From Kordia jejudonensis (GTDB taxonomy: Bacteria; Bacteroidota; Bacteroidia; Flavobacteriales; Flavobacteriaceae): a stretch of 64,000 nucleotides of DNA. How positions within the stretch are numbered: the first letter of the stretch is position 1; every line of letters begins with the position of its first letter. The translations under genes and the position numbers were made by a program. The notes below the pieces were generated by a model. It was given only the letters and a program-made list of their open reading frames with translations. It was not told the DNA's origin and did not search any database. The DNA is taken from NCBI RefSeq assembly GCF_001005315.1, contig NZ_LBMG01000005.1, positions 62,001 to 126,000 of the forward strand, given 5' to 3'. Positions 1 through 9,123 of the stretch are shown piece after piece.

Positions 1-30
1 TGTTGAATTTTAAATGAAGAAAGATATTTT

Positions 31-83
31 CAAGACCCAAAGCCCAAGACCCAAGACCCAAGACCCAAAACCCAAAACCAAAC
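31..83. repeat. CCCAARA heptamer array
   Basis: About seven consecutive variants of a seven-base unit (RACCCAA, R being A or G) run directly up to the start codon of the next gene. Every unit carries a CCC run with a four-base spacer, so the minus strand reads as GGG runs with short loops, a G-quadruplex-type pattern. Related arrays lie at 37470-37538 and, in opposite orientation, at 51104-51170. No spacer/repeat structure of the CRISPR kind is present. Confidence 0.8.
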
Positions 84-782
84 ATGAACATTCTAGCAGT
101 AATACCAGCAAGAGGCGGAAGCAAAGGAGTTCCAGGAAAGAACAAAAAACTGCTCCATGGAAAACCGCTCATTCAGTACAGTATTGACGCAGCTTTGCAA
201 TCAAAACATATTTCTGAAGTTGTAGTTACGACAGATGACGAGGAAATTATGGCAATTTCTAAGTCGCTTGGCGCGAATGTTCCCTTTGTACGTCCAAAAC
301 ACTTGGCGGAAGACACAACGCCGACGTTGCCCGTTATACAACACGTTATTTCTTACTTTGAAGCAGCAGGCAAACACTTTGACTCCATTTGTTTATTGCA
401 GCCGACAAGTCCTTTTCGACCTGCAGGATTTTTAGACCAAGCATTGCAAACATTTCAAGAAAAACAAACAGATGCATTGGTTTCGGTTTTGGAAGTTCCG
501 CATCAATATAATCCACATTGGACGTTTAAACCCAATAAAAATGGTATCTTACAGATCGCTACGGGCGAAAAACACATCATCCCAAGGCGACAAGAATTAC
601 CAAAAGCATATCACAGAGACGGAAGTATTTACATTACAAAAACGAAGATTATTCAAGATGAAAACTCATTATATGGAAATTCGTTAGCGTATATCGTTTC
701 TGATGAAAAGTACTATGTAAACATTGATACGCCAGCAGATTGGCAACAAGCAGAAAAACTCGCTAAAACACTCGCGCTGTGA
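84..782 (+). CDS. Acylneuraminate cytidylyltransferase family protein (CMP-sugar synthetase)
   Basis: This cytosolic enzyme would activate a nonulosonic acid (sialic, pseudaminic or legionaminic type) with CTP to give the CMP-sugar used by glycosyltransferases. The N-terminal nucleotide-binding signature IPARGGSKGVPGKNKK (about residues 7-22) is intact, followed by TTDDEE near residue 50, QPTSPFRP near 106 and RDGSIYITKT near 180, all typical of the NeuA/PseF/LegF family. The length of 232 residues is normal. The ATG start directly abuts a heptamer repeat array, and the stop overlaps the GTG start of the next gene by four bases (GTGA). The acid it activates cannot be told from this window, because the synthesis genes (PseB/C/I or NeuB/C like) are not here and may lie upstream. 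The family call is firm; the substrate is open. Confidence 0.88.
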   Translation: MNILAVIPARGGSKGVPGKNKKLLHGKPLIQYSIDAALQSKHISEVVVTTDDEEIMAISKSLGANVPFVRPKHLAEDTTPTLPVIQHVISYFEAAGKHFDSICLLQPTSPFRPAGFLDQALQTFQEKQTDALVSVLEVPHQYNPHWTFKPNKNGILQIATGEKHIIPRRQELPKAYHRDGSIYITKTKIIQDENSLYGNSLAYIVSDEKYYVNIDTPADWQQAEKLAKTLAL

Positions 783-2353
783 AATTTGAAAAACATACCA
801 TCACGAACTTTCATATCTCTTTTAACGGAGTACGTTTGCATGTACAACTTTTTAAAAAAGCCAATCAAGGAAGCACATTGTATTGGATAGAAAATGAAAC
901 GCATGAAATTATTTGGTATTCGTCAGATCATACAGAAGAAAAAATCACAAATTTCATTCAAAAATTTCAACAGAATTCAATAACTGCACTTTCCAAAATA
1001 TATGACACATTTGGTGGAGTTTTTGAACTATTTATATTTGATAAAAAAAATTGCAAATTATTCACTGTAAATGATTTATATGGAGTGAATGGAAGTTATA
1101 CTTCAGCTTATAAAAATCAACAACTTTTCTTTCTAAACTTTCAAAATTTCAACGAATTACGCATTCCGCTTGTATTAGATGAAGTTGGTATGCAAGTACA
1201 TTTTACCTTTGGATATCAAGTAACGCCGTTTCCGTTACCGTATAAAAATATTACACGATTGCAAGGCGGAAAATTGCACAGTTTTGATGCAAATCTAAAC
1301 GTAGAAAGTACCAAATTAGACATCAACTTTTCAGAAAAAAACAAAACATTTTCGCTCAAAGATGGGATAAATGTGTCCAATACTCTATTTTTTGGTGTAA
1401 CAGCAGGAAAAGACAGTCTCGCATTGTTAAGTCAAGTTACAGAAGGCGATCAAGCAGTAAAAACGGGAAATTTCGGAAACGTATATTCGGCAGATGTATT
1501 GCAAGGAAAAGAAATCGCTATCAATTTAGACCTTTCTTACGAACACAATACGTTGTGCGATGAATTCGAATTTGAACACTACGCAACGCAAATTGCGACT
1601 ATTTCAGGAGGTTTAGCAACAATTTCCTATGTTGACATGCTAAAATTTGCAGATGAAACCATTCCTAAAAATTACAGCTATGTCATGGGAGAAGCAGGCG
1701 AATGTGTACGCATGTTTTTCAAAAATGATGAAAATCTAGCACAAGCGATGCACAACTATATTACGCCAAAAGAATTTCTATCAGATACATTTACAGCTGA
1801 TTACAACGAATTTATAAGTAATTATCCTGAAAATATAACATCGGCTGTTGCCGAAAATTACGCAGGAAATTCCAATGCTGAAAAGTTGCTCAATTTCTAT
1901 CGAAGCGGACGTTTGCCAGGAAACTTTGGAAATCGTCACAAATTGTTGTCCGTTTTTAGAAATAAAATCACGCCATTTCTGCATGAAGACTTCATCAAAG
2001 CAACACACAATTTGTCGCATGATCATTACGAATTTGATCAAATTCACGAACAAATTATCTATGATGGAAACCAAGATTTATTACAATACTTCAAAAATCC
2101 AATTGTGTCAGATGTCAGTGTTCAAAATTGGTATCACAGACTGCAAAATGAAGTAGGAGAAACGCTGTATGACTTGTTAGAAAAGCACATTCACGCATTA
2201 AAAACTGTCTTCGACACGGAAAAAGTATTACAATTGGTAAAAAAACAGCAAAAAAGTCCGAATAGAGGACTATATTTTCTTTTCAGAATCCTTTCAATGG
2301 CTATATTTGTGGACAATATCAATAACGCTGTTGCCCCATGCGAAAAAAGATAA
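779..2353 (+). CDS. Asparagine synthase-like protein
   Basis: The 524-residue protein resembles asparagine synthetase B relatives found in surface-polysaccharide loci. The first ~190 residues look like a degenerate class II glutaminase domain (VNDLYGVNG, then a TRLQGGKLH-type stretch). A PP-loop variant, GVTAGKDS, follows at about residues 206-213, where classical members have SGGxDS and bind ATP. The N-terminal cysteine nucleophile of active glutaminases is absent: the protein starts MKFEKH. It may therefore use free ammonia or another amine, or catalyse a different AMP-forming reaction. It starts with GTG inside the previous stop and overlaps the next gene by 16 bases, so it is translationally coupled on both sides. 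A role in amidating a sugar of the surface glycan is inference. Confidence 0.65.
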   Translation: MKFEKHTITNFHISFNGVRLHVQLFKKANQGSTLYWIENETHEIIWYSSDHTEEKITNFIQKFQQNSITALSKIYDTFGGVFELFIFDKKNCKLFTVNDLYGVNGSYTSAYKNQQLFFLNFQNFNELRIPLVLDEVGMQVHFTFGYQVTPFPLPYKNITRLQGGKLHSFDANLNVESTKLDINFSEKNKTFSLKDGINVSNTLFFGVTAGKDSLALLSQVTEGDQAVKTGNFGNVYSADVLQGKEIAINLDLSYEHNTLCDEFEFEHYATQIATISGGLATISYVDMLKFADETIPKNYSYVMGEAGECVRMFFKNDENLAQAMHNYITPKEFLSDTFTADYNEFISNYPENITSAVAENYAGNSNAEKLLNFYRSGRLPGNFGNRHKLLSVFRNKITPFLHEDFIKATHNLSHDHYEFDQIHEQIIYDGNQDLLQYFKNPIVSDVSVQNWYHRLQNEVGETLYDLLEKHIHALKTVFDTEKVLQLVKKQQKSPNRGLYFLFRILSMAIFVDNINNAVAPCEKR

Positions 2354-3741
2354 TCTCCATATTTGTTGGATATCAAAGTTTTGAAAATCATTATGCAAGC
2401 AATTTCTTCAATCTTCCTGAGGAAATTGATATGCTGGTTTGGCACAATGTAAAATCTTCGGCATTAGAAAAATTGCCAAACTCCATTGAAACAAAGCAAT
2501 TGCCAACCTTTGATTATAAAGGGAAAACAGACTTTTTGCGTTATCTAAAAGCGAAGTCTACCTTGCGTTATAATGATAAAATTCAAGCCAATAAAAATCA
2601 TCTTCTGTACAGGGTTTCGCCAGGGAAAAGCAATTTGAAAAAGAAATTCAAATTTGGCTTAATCAATTTCATTTCCAAGTTTTACGCTTCAAAACCTGCC
2701 ATTCAGAAATTGGAAGATTTGTATTTCAACTTGACTCGAAAATCAAGCTATTACAACGAATGTTTGGCATATTTACAAGCGGAAAAACCAACAATGGTCT
2801 ATTGTTCGCATCAAGTGTCAAGTTTTTCGTTGGCACCTGTTATTGCAGCGCGCGATTTGGGAATTCCTGTTGTAAGTTTCATCCATTCGTGGGACAATCT
2901 CCCGAAAGGGAATAAAATGCTAAAAGCCGATCATTACTTCGTTTGGAGCGAATACATGAAGGAAGAAATGCAACAATATTATTCTGATGAAGTTCAGGAA
3001 AATAACATAACGGTTACAGGAACTCCACAATTTGCCTTTTACACCAAACCGGAATATTTGATTCCAAAAGAATTATTTTACAAAGCATACAACTTGCCGT
3101 TGGACAAAAAATTACTCTGTTTTTCGGGAAATTTTACGTCTATCGGAATGGACGATCCTTTGTATTTACAGGATTTGGCAGCAGCTGTTCGTGCGTACAA
3201 TGAATTTCAATCGGTTCAGTATCATATCGTTTTGCGAGCAAATCCCGCAGATTACAATACAGGATTCACGCCCATATTAGAAAAATACAAAGATGTCATT
3301 ACAGAAGTCATTCCCACGTGGAATGCTGACGAATTTCCATTGCCAAAAACATATCATGTAAATTCCAATTTAGGCGTTTTGTATAGTACATTGTATTACA
3401 GTGAAGCTATTTTTAACATTGGTTCCACCATGGCGCTTGACGCGATATTGCTGGGAAAACCAGCATTTTACTTTCATTACAAACAACTAAACGGACATAA
3501 AGACTTCAACATTGATCGTTTGTATCAATTTGTGCATTTTAAGACCTTTGACAAGCATTCGGAAGCTGTTCACATACTACGTTCCAAAGAAGCTATTGAA
3601 ACCATGTTGCAAGATTTTGATAACTTGAAACATCAAAACAGTGTTGCACGTACCAATTGGGCGGAAAGTGTGGCAAAACATCCGTTAGATGAAGTTCAAC
3701 AACGAATGCATGCAGCATTTCTAAAAATAGGAGGAAAGTAG
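2338..3741 (+). CDS. Putative GT-B-like polysaccharide biosynthesis protein
   Basis: This soluble 467-residue protein has no signal peptide or membrane span. It has two alpha/beta halves: the middle region reads VVSFIHSWDNLPKG near residue 180, and the second half has NITVTGTPQFAFY and a late NIGSTMALDAILLGKPA. That arrangement (gap, donor-binding serine/threonine, acidic residue, GKP) is like GT-B enzymes and CDP-glycerol glycerophosphotransferase-type proteins. I do not recognise a precise family. It overlaps the preceding gene by 16 bases and ends one base before the next, so it belongs to the same operon. Transfer of a sugar or polyol phosphate onto the surface glycan is the most likely role. 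A UDP-N-acetylglucosamine 2-epimerase-like fold is the main alternative. Confidence 0.55.
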   Translation: MRKKIISIFVGYQSFENHYASNFFNLPEEIDMLVWHNVKSSALEKLPNSIETKQLPTFDYKGKTDFLRYLKAKSTLRYNDKIQANKNHLLYRVSPGKSNLKKKFKFGLINFISKFYASKPAIQKLEDLYFNLTRKSSYYNECLAYLQAEKPTMVYCSHQVSSFSLAPVIAARDLGIPVVSFIHSWDNLPKGNKMLKADHYFVWSEYMKEEMQQYYSDEVQENNITVTGTPQFAFYTKPEYLIPKELFYKAYNLPLDKKLLCFSGNFTSIGMDDPLYLQDLAAAVRAYNEFQSVQYHIVLRANPADYNTGFTPILEKYKDVITEVIPTWNADEFPLPKTYHVNSNLGVLYSTLYYSEAIFNIGSTMALDAILLGKPAFYFHYKQLNGHKDFNIDRLYQFVHFKTFDKHSEAVHILRSKEAIETMLQDFDNLKHQNSVARTNWAESVAKHPLDEVQQRMHAAFLKIGGK

Positions 3742-3742
3742 C

Positions 3743-5050
3743 ATGAGCAATACAGATTCCATTTCGCAAGAAACGCGTTCGAGAAAAATACTGAAAGTAG
3801 CATTGCTGTTTTTCATTGGTTCGGGGATAATTTTTATTGCGAAAAAACTATTTTTTGGAACTACAACTGTAGGTGATCCAGATCGATATATGGAGAGCTT
3901 TCGTTTTTTTCAAGAACATGGTTTTTATGAAGCAAGTGTAAAAGGAACGAGTTTATTGTACAATTTGGCAGCTTCCGTATTTTATAAGATATTTCAAGAT
4001 GTTTCAACCGCTTTTATTGTAGTCAATATTCTAGTAGAAATATTACTTATATATATTGGTTTTCAGTTGCTTAAAAAAATAAAAGGCACTGTAGAAACGA
4101 TCTATTTCTATGCGATTATTGCTTTATATGTGTTCATTACATTGAACATTCATGCATACGTGCGCACGGCAAATGATGCGTTTATGGCTGTGTTTTTAGT
4201 ACTACTTTATTACATTCTTTTTTACAAATTAAAAGAAGCTACACGTCATACAAAATACTATATTTTTATTGGAATTTTACTCGGATTGTGTACCGCAATT
4301 CGTCCTACATCGTTATTTGCAATTGTGTTGGTTACGGTATTTTTTGGGATAAAATTCATATTGCAAAAAATACAATGGAAATCCTTACTACATGCGGGTT
4401 TTGTCATTGGATTTTCCTTCGTCACGATTGTTTCTATACTACATTATCCATCGTTAAAGGAAAATGGAACTGTTAGTTTTTACAATAAAAATTTTGATCC
4501 TGAAGTCAATTGGGTACAACGCAATTACTTGGGTTTAAAGAAAATACAGGAAGGAAAAGAACCTATTCATAAGAGTGCCATTTTCAATAAAACGCCCTTT
4601 AGTGAAGTAAAAGCGTATGTGCAAGAACACGGCGAAAACTCGTTACCGAAATCTCCTAGCGAATTCCTAAAAAAAGATCCAAAACTGTATAGTCAGGTTG
4701 TTGGGTACAATTTGGTATATTCGTTTGCAAAATTTTTCCGCTATTATGCCTTTTTACTATTAATTCCGTTGGTTATTTTGTTTAAAAAACCATTATTTTC
4801 AGATAAAAAATTGCCTTCTTGGCTTTTTATAACGTACACATTTTTAATTTGCATGTTGTGTTTCACGATGATGGAATACAGATGGTTTGTAGGATACGAA
4901 ATTATATTGTTAATCGCAATACTGTCTAGCATTCCATTAGTTGTACAAAAATATCGAAAATCAACGGTAGATATGGTATTTTCTATATCTTTAGCACTGG
5001 TGTCAGTTTTTAACATAGCACTCACATTTTTCATATCATCAACCTATTAG
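3743..5050 (+). CDS. Polytopic membrane protein, GT39/PMT-like
   Basis: The 435-residue protein has roughly ten hydrophobic segments, the first at about residues 16-34, and a hydrophilic loop near residues 235-310. An early extracytoplasmic loop contains TTVGDPDRYMES, resembling the acidic first loop of lipid-linked sugar transferases of the GT-C fold. A central IGILLGLCTAIRPTSLFAIV segment matches the RPT stretch common in those families. It would move a sugar from a polyprenyl-phosphate carrier to a lipid or glycan at the inner membrane. It begins two bases after the previous stop. Family assignment rests on general architecture only; the acceptor is unknown, and a polymerase-like role is possible. 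Confidence 0.5.
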   Translation: MSNTDSISQETRSRKILKVALLFFIGSGIIFIAKKLFFGTTTVGDPDRYMESFRFFQEHGFYEASVKGTSLLYNLAASVFYKIFQDVSTAFIVVNILVEILLIYIGFQLLKKIKGTVETIYFYAIIALYVFITLNIHAYVRTANDAFMAVFLVLLYYILFYKLKEATRHTKYYIFIGILLGLCTAIRPTSLFAIVLVTVFFGIKFILQKIQWKSLLHAGFVIGFSFVTIVSILHYPSLKENGTVSFYNKNFDPEVNWVQRNYLGLKKIQEGKEPIHKSAIFNKTPFSEVKAYVQEHGENSLPKSPSEFLKKDPKLYSQVVGYNLVYSFAKFFRYYAFLLLIPLVILFKKPLFSDKKLPSWLFITYTFLICMLCFTMMEYRWFVGYEIILLIAILSSIPLVVQKYRKSTVDMVFSISLALVSVFNIALTFFISSTY

Positions 5051-5067
5051 ATTCATAAAACGTGTGT

Positions 5068-6207
5068 ATGCATATAGCTTTTTTACTTCCTGAATATCCG
5101 CATGAAAAACTCCCGAAATCCGCAGGAATAGGGACGAGTACAAAAAATTTGCTCAAAGCTTTGGTAGATGCAGGAATGAAAATTACCGTGTTTACCTATT
5201 TTCAAAATTCGCAAGAAGTGTTTCAAGATGGCGACATCACGATTCATAAAATAAAATTGCAAAAACTCCCCGTATTAACTTGGAAATTCAATGAAGGAAT
5301 TATTGAGAAATACATCAAGAAAATCCACAAACAAACTCCTATTGATGTGTTGGAAGTGGTCGATTGGACGGGAATTACGGCAAACATGACTTTCAACATT
5401 CCACAAGTAATGCGTTTGCATGGAAGTGATACTTTTTTCTGCGATTTGGAAGGTAGAGCAGTGAAAAAAGCAAATTTTGATAGAGAAAGAAAGGCATTTT
5501 TGAAAGCCGATAAAATCATAGCAGTAAGTAAATTTGTAGCAGAAAAAACCAATGCATTATTCAACTCAAACAAAGAAATTACAGTCATTCCCAACGGAAT
5601 TTACATAGATGATTTTCAACCCAATCATACTTCCGTTCAAGAAAATACCATTCTGTATTTTGGAACATTGATTCGGAAAAAAGGAATTATTGAATTGGCA
5701 CATATTTTTAACGAGTTGATTCAACAGAACGACAATTGTAAGTTGCTACTTGTGGGCAATGATGCGATAGATATACAAGAAAAACGTTCAACTTGGGAAA
5801 TGGTACGAGAAGTATTTTCTGCGGAAGCGATAAAAAAAGTAACATATTTAGGAACCGTTGATTATGACCGAATGAAAACCTTGATTAGTGAAGCAACCGT
5901 TTGTGTGTTTCCGTCATTGGCAGAATCGTTCGGAATGGTCACTATTGAAGCAATGGCGTTGGAAAAACCGTTTGTAAACACCAATTATCCGTGGGCAAAA
6001 GAGATTGTAAAAGATGGCGAAACAGGGTTTTTGGTACATCCGAAATCGCACAAAGAATTTGCTGAAAAAATAAATCTATTAATTACCAATAAAGAATTAG
6101 CAACGCGCATGGCAAAAAGTGCACGTGTGGCAGCAATGCGTCAATTTGATATTACCAACATAGCGAAGCAAAATATTGCCGTTTATCAATCATTAGTAGT
6201 CAAATAA
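5068..6207 (+). CDS. Glycosyltransferase family 4
   Basis: This GT-B retaining glycosyltransferase of about 379 residues acts at the cytoplasmic face. The N-terminal half has the glycine-rich acceptor loop (PKSAGIGTSTKNLL) and VMRLHGSDT. The C-terminal half has ILYFGTLIRKKGI and the donor-site motif ALAESFGMVTIEAMA-like stretch (SLAESFGMVTIEAM) with both conserved glutamates. A GTG lies six bases further upstream (5062), but the ATG at 5068 gives the usual MHIAFLLPEYP start. It lies between the polytopic protein and the GT2-FkbM fusion. The sugar donor cannot be read from sequence. Confidence 0.85.
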   Translation: MHIAFLLPEYPHEKLPKSAGIGTSTKNLLKALVDAGMKITVFTYFQNSQEVFQDGDITIHKIKLQKLPVLTWKFNEGIIEKYIKKIHKQTPIDVLEVVDWTGITANMTFNIPQVMRLHGSDTFFCDLEGRAVKKANFDRERKAFLKADKIIAVSKFVAEKTNALFNSNKEITVIPNGIYIDDFQPNHTSVQENTILYFGTLIRKKGIIELAHIFNELIQQNDNCKLLLVGNDAIDIQEKRSTWEMVREVFSAEAIKKVTYLGTVDYDRMKTLISEATVCVFPSLAESFGMVTIEAMALEKPFVNTNYPWAKEIVKDGETGFLVHPKSHKEFAEKINLLITNKELATRMAKSARVAAMRQFDITNIAKQNIAVYQSLVVK

Positions 6208-6209
6208 TT

Positions 6210-7988
6210 ATGAACTTTACCTTAATCATTTGTACATATATGCGTCCGAAACCCTTGCAAACATTACTGCAATCGGTATCGAAGCAAACTGTGTATCCGA
6301 ATGAAATTTTGATTGTTGATGGTTCTCGTAATGATGAAACAAAAGTAATGTTGCAGGAAAATCCATTTGAAAACCTGCACTATTTTAAAGTTGACGATTC
6401 CGAACGCGGTTTGACAAAACAACGAAATTTTGGGATTAGAAATGTATCTGAAACCAGCGAAATTGTCTGTTTTTTAGATGATGATACAATTTTAGATGAA
6501 AATTATTTCAAAAATTTACTAGAAACATATACGATTCATCCAAATGCGCTTGGTGTTGGTGGCTTTATTACCAATGAAGTGCAATGGACAAAAATCACAG
6601 AAGCTACAAAGCCTAAAAAAAGTTCTTTTGTGTACGATGGCTGGTTTCGAAAAGAATCGTTACGTTTCCGATTGCGCCGAAAATTTGGTTTATTAGACGA
6701 TACGAAACCGTGTTATTTACCAACATTTGCACATGGAAGATCGGTTAGTTTTTTACCGCCAACAGACAAAATTTACGAAGTAGAACTCTTTATGGGTGGC
6801 GTTTCGTCGTTTCGAAAAGGAGTTTTTGATACGATTAAATTTTCAATGTATTTTGAAGGTTATGGTTTGTATGAAGATGCCGATTTTACCTTGAGAGTTT
6901 CCAAAATAGGACAGTTATATGTGAATACGGCTGCCAAATTGGAACATCATCACAACGCTGCAGGAAGACCTAATCAGTATCATTATGGAAAAATGGTTGT
7001 TAAAAATGGTTGGCACGTTTGGCGCGTGAAATATCCTACACCAACACTAAAAGCAAGAATAAAATGGAATGCAACCACTTTGTTCTTGGCAGTTCTAAGA
7101 TTTACGAATATCTTTACAGCGCCCAAAAAAATGGAAGCATTTACAGAATCACTCGGCAGATTTGTCGCATGGTTCTCTTTATGGTTCCAAAAAAGACCAA
7201 ATCGAACGATGAGTTTTCTTAGAAAAATATACAATATATTCCTTTCGGAACGTTTGAAAGAAACACTCAAAGAGCTGTACTTTAACCAAATACGGAAAGA
7301 AAAATTTAAACGCTTGGAAGGGAATTATCATACAACTTTTGCAAACGGAATAGAAATTGTCACGAAACTTCCTATGTATTATGTCGTAAACGATATTGCT
7401 CGATATGAGACCTTTTATTCCGTGCAAAAAGACGATATTGTCATTGACGCTGGTGCAAATCATGGGCATTTAGCTACATTTTACAGTAAAAAAGTTGGTA
7501 CAAAAGGGAAAGTATATGCTTTTGAACCTGACAAGAAAAATATTACAGAAATGAAGGCGAATATGGCGTTGAATTCTGACATGCGCAATATTCAAATACA
7601 AGAAGAATTGATTTGGGACAAAAATACCCAACTCGATTTTTTTGAAGCTGGAACCGTTTCTTCTTCAATTCATTACAAACCAAAAAACGCAAAAACGATT
7701 TTAAAAGATGCCATTACTATTGATTCTTTTTATAAAAAGGAACAATTGCAACGTTTGGATTTTATTAAAATGGATATTGAAGGTGCCGAAATTGAAGCTA
7801 TGGACGGTTTGGTAGAAGTACTTGAAAAATTTAAACCCAACTTTGCCATTGCTAGTTATCACTGGGTAAATGATGAGCAAACGTATAAAAAAATTGAAGC
7901 GTTTTTTAAAGCGAAAAACTATCCTCATAAAACCATTTTTTACAAAGATGGAGAAGTCATAACCTTTGCGGGAAACAACATTGCTTAG
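6210..7988 (+). CDS. GT2 glycosyltransferase fused to FkbM methyltransferase
   Basis: Two domains are joined in one 592-residue chain. Residues 1-~240 are a GT-A glycosyltransferase of family 2: FTLIICTYMRPKPLQTLLQS, then the metal-binding LDDDT near residue 91, and a GLYEDADF stretch near the acceptor base. Residues ~395-585 are an FkbM-type S-adenosylmethionine methyltransferase with motif I VIDAGANHGHL near 410, the acidic AFEPD loop and IKMDIEGAEIEAMDGL. A basic linker separates them. The natural reading is an enzyme that adds a sugar and O-methylates it or a neighbouring residue. No internal stop or frameshift is visible. It starts two bases after the preceding gene. Both domain calls are strong; the coupled reaction is inference. 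Confidence 0.85.
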   Translation: MNFTLIICTYMRPKPLQTLLQSVSKQTVYPNEILIVDGSRNDETKVMLQENPFENLHYFKVDDSERGLTKQRNFGIRNVSETSEIVCFLDDDTILDENYFKNLLETYTIHPNALGVGGFITNEVQWTKITEATKPKKSSFVYDGWFRKESLRFRLRRKFGLLDDTKPCYLPTFAHGRSVSFLPPTDKIYEVELFMGGVSSFRKGVFDTIKFSMYFEGYGLYEDADFTLRVSKIGQLYVNTAAKLEHHHNAAGRPNQYHYGKMVVKNGWHVWRVKYPTPTLKARIKWNATTLFLAVLRFTNIFTAPKKMEAFTESLGRFVAWFSLWFQKRPNRTMSFLRKIYNIFLSERLKETLKELYFNQIRKEKFKRLEGNYHTTFANGIEIVTKLPMYYVVNDIARYETFYSVQKDDIVIDAGANHGHLATFYSKKVGTKGKVYAFEPDKKNITEMKANMALNSDMRNIQIQEELIWDKNTQLDFFEAGTVSSSIHYKPKNAKTILKDAITIDSFYKKEQLQRLDFIKMDIEGAEIEAMDGLVEVLEKFKPNFAIASYHWVNDEQTYKKIEAFFKAKNYPHKTIFYKDGEVITFAGNNIA

Positions 7989-7989
7989 T

Positions 7990-9111
7990 ATGAATTTTCT
8001 AATTGTAACCCATGTTTTGCATGCCAAAAAGGCTTCTAATTATTTCGCTTATGCACCGTATGTTAAGGAAATGAATTTATGGCTAAAACATGTAGATTCC
8101 GTAACTATTGTAGCGCCATTATTGGCTTCAAAGGAAATTAGTCCAATCGACATTGCTTACGAACACGATCAACTAGAATTCAAACAGATTCCTGCCTTTA
8201 ACCTGCTAAATATTGTAGCAAGTATAAAAACACTTTTTGTGTTGCCAATCATCTTTTTCAAAATTGTTGCGGCAATGCGGAAAGCCGATCATATTCACTT
8301 ACGTTGTCCTGGAAACATCGGATTGGTAGGTTGTGTAGCGCAAATTTTCTTCCCGTCAAAAACCAAAACGGCGAAATATGCTGGAAATTGGGATCCAAAA
8401 AGCAAGCAGCCAATGACGTACCGATGGCAAAAAAAAATACTTTCCAACACTTTCCTTACCAAAAATATGAATGTATTGGTGTATGGCGACTGGAAAGCGC
8501 AGACAAAAAATATCAAATCATTTTTTACGGCAAGTTATCAAAACAGTGATAAAAAAGAAGTGAGCTTGCGAAGGCTTGAAGGAACAATCAAGTTTAGTTT
8601 TGTAGGTTCGTTATCGCCTGGAAAGCGTCCGTTACTAAGCATTCAAATTGTGGAGGCACTTCGGAAACATGGACATCAAGTGCGTTTAGACATGTATGGC
8701 GACGGCGTGCTGCGAAGCGAACTAGAAACGTATCTTGAAAAAAATCAGCTAGCAACATACATCAAATTGCATGGAAACGTTACTGCAGCAATTATTAAAG
8801 AAGTACATCAAAATACACATTTTATGCTATTACCATCCAAATCGGAAGGTTGGCCAAAAGTAGTTGCAGAAGCGATGTTTTGGGGAAGTTTACCAATTGT
8901 GACCAATATTTCATGTGTGCCTTTTATGTTAGATTCAGGAAATCGTGGTATTTTGATAGCACCAAATGTTGCTAGCGCAGTAACTTCTATTGAAACCGTA
9001 TTGAATTCGCCAAAAAAGTATGAAGAAATGGCGGAAAAAGCGATCAATTGGTCAAGAAATTATACCTTAGACACTTTTGAAAGCGAAATTAAAAAACTCC
9101 TACAGCAATAG
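7990..9111 (+). CDS. Glycosyltransferase family 4
   Basis: This 373-residue GT-B glycosyltransferase begins MNFLIVTHVLHAKKASNYF. The frame is open from a TTG at 7966 inside the previous gene, but the ATG at 7990, right after the preceding TAG, is the better start. The C-terminal half contains FSFVGSLSPGKRPLLSI, MYGDGVL and the donor motif PSKSEGWPKVVAEAM with both key acidic residues. The N-terminal half carries HLRCPGNIGLVG. There is no signal peptide, so it is cytosolic or peripheral. It belongs to the polysaccharide operon; the linkage formed is unknown. Confidence 0.82.
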   Translation: MNFLIVTHVLHAKKASNYFAYAPYVKEMNLWLKHVDSVTIVAPLLASKEISPIDIAYEHDQLEFKQIPAFNLLNIVASIKTLFVLPIIFFKIVAAMRKADHIHLRCPGNIGLVGCVAQIFFPSKTKTAKYAGNWDPKSKQPMTYRWQKKILSNTFLTKNMNVLVYGDWKAQTKNIKSFFTASYQNSDKKEVSLRRLEGTIKFSFVGSLSPGKRPLLSIQIVEALRKHGHQVRLDMYGDGVLRSELETYLEKNQLATYIKLHGNVTAAIIKEVHQNTHFMLLPSKSEGWPKVVAEAMFWGSLPIVTNISCVPFMLDSGNRGILIAPNVASAVTSIETVLNSPKKYEEMAEKAINWSRNYTLDTFESEIKKLLQQ

Positions 9112-9123
9112 TATGCGTTTCTT

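Noticed and set aside
7966-7989. Extended TTG start for the GT4 gene inside the FkbM coding end
   Set aside because: The ATG at 7990 directly after the preceding stop gives the conserved family N terminus.
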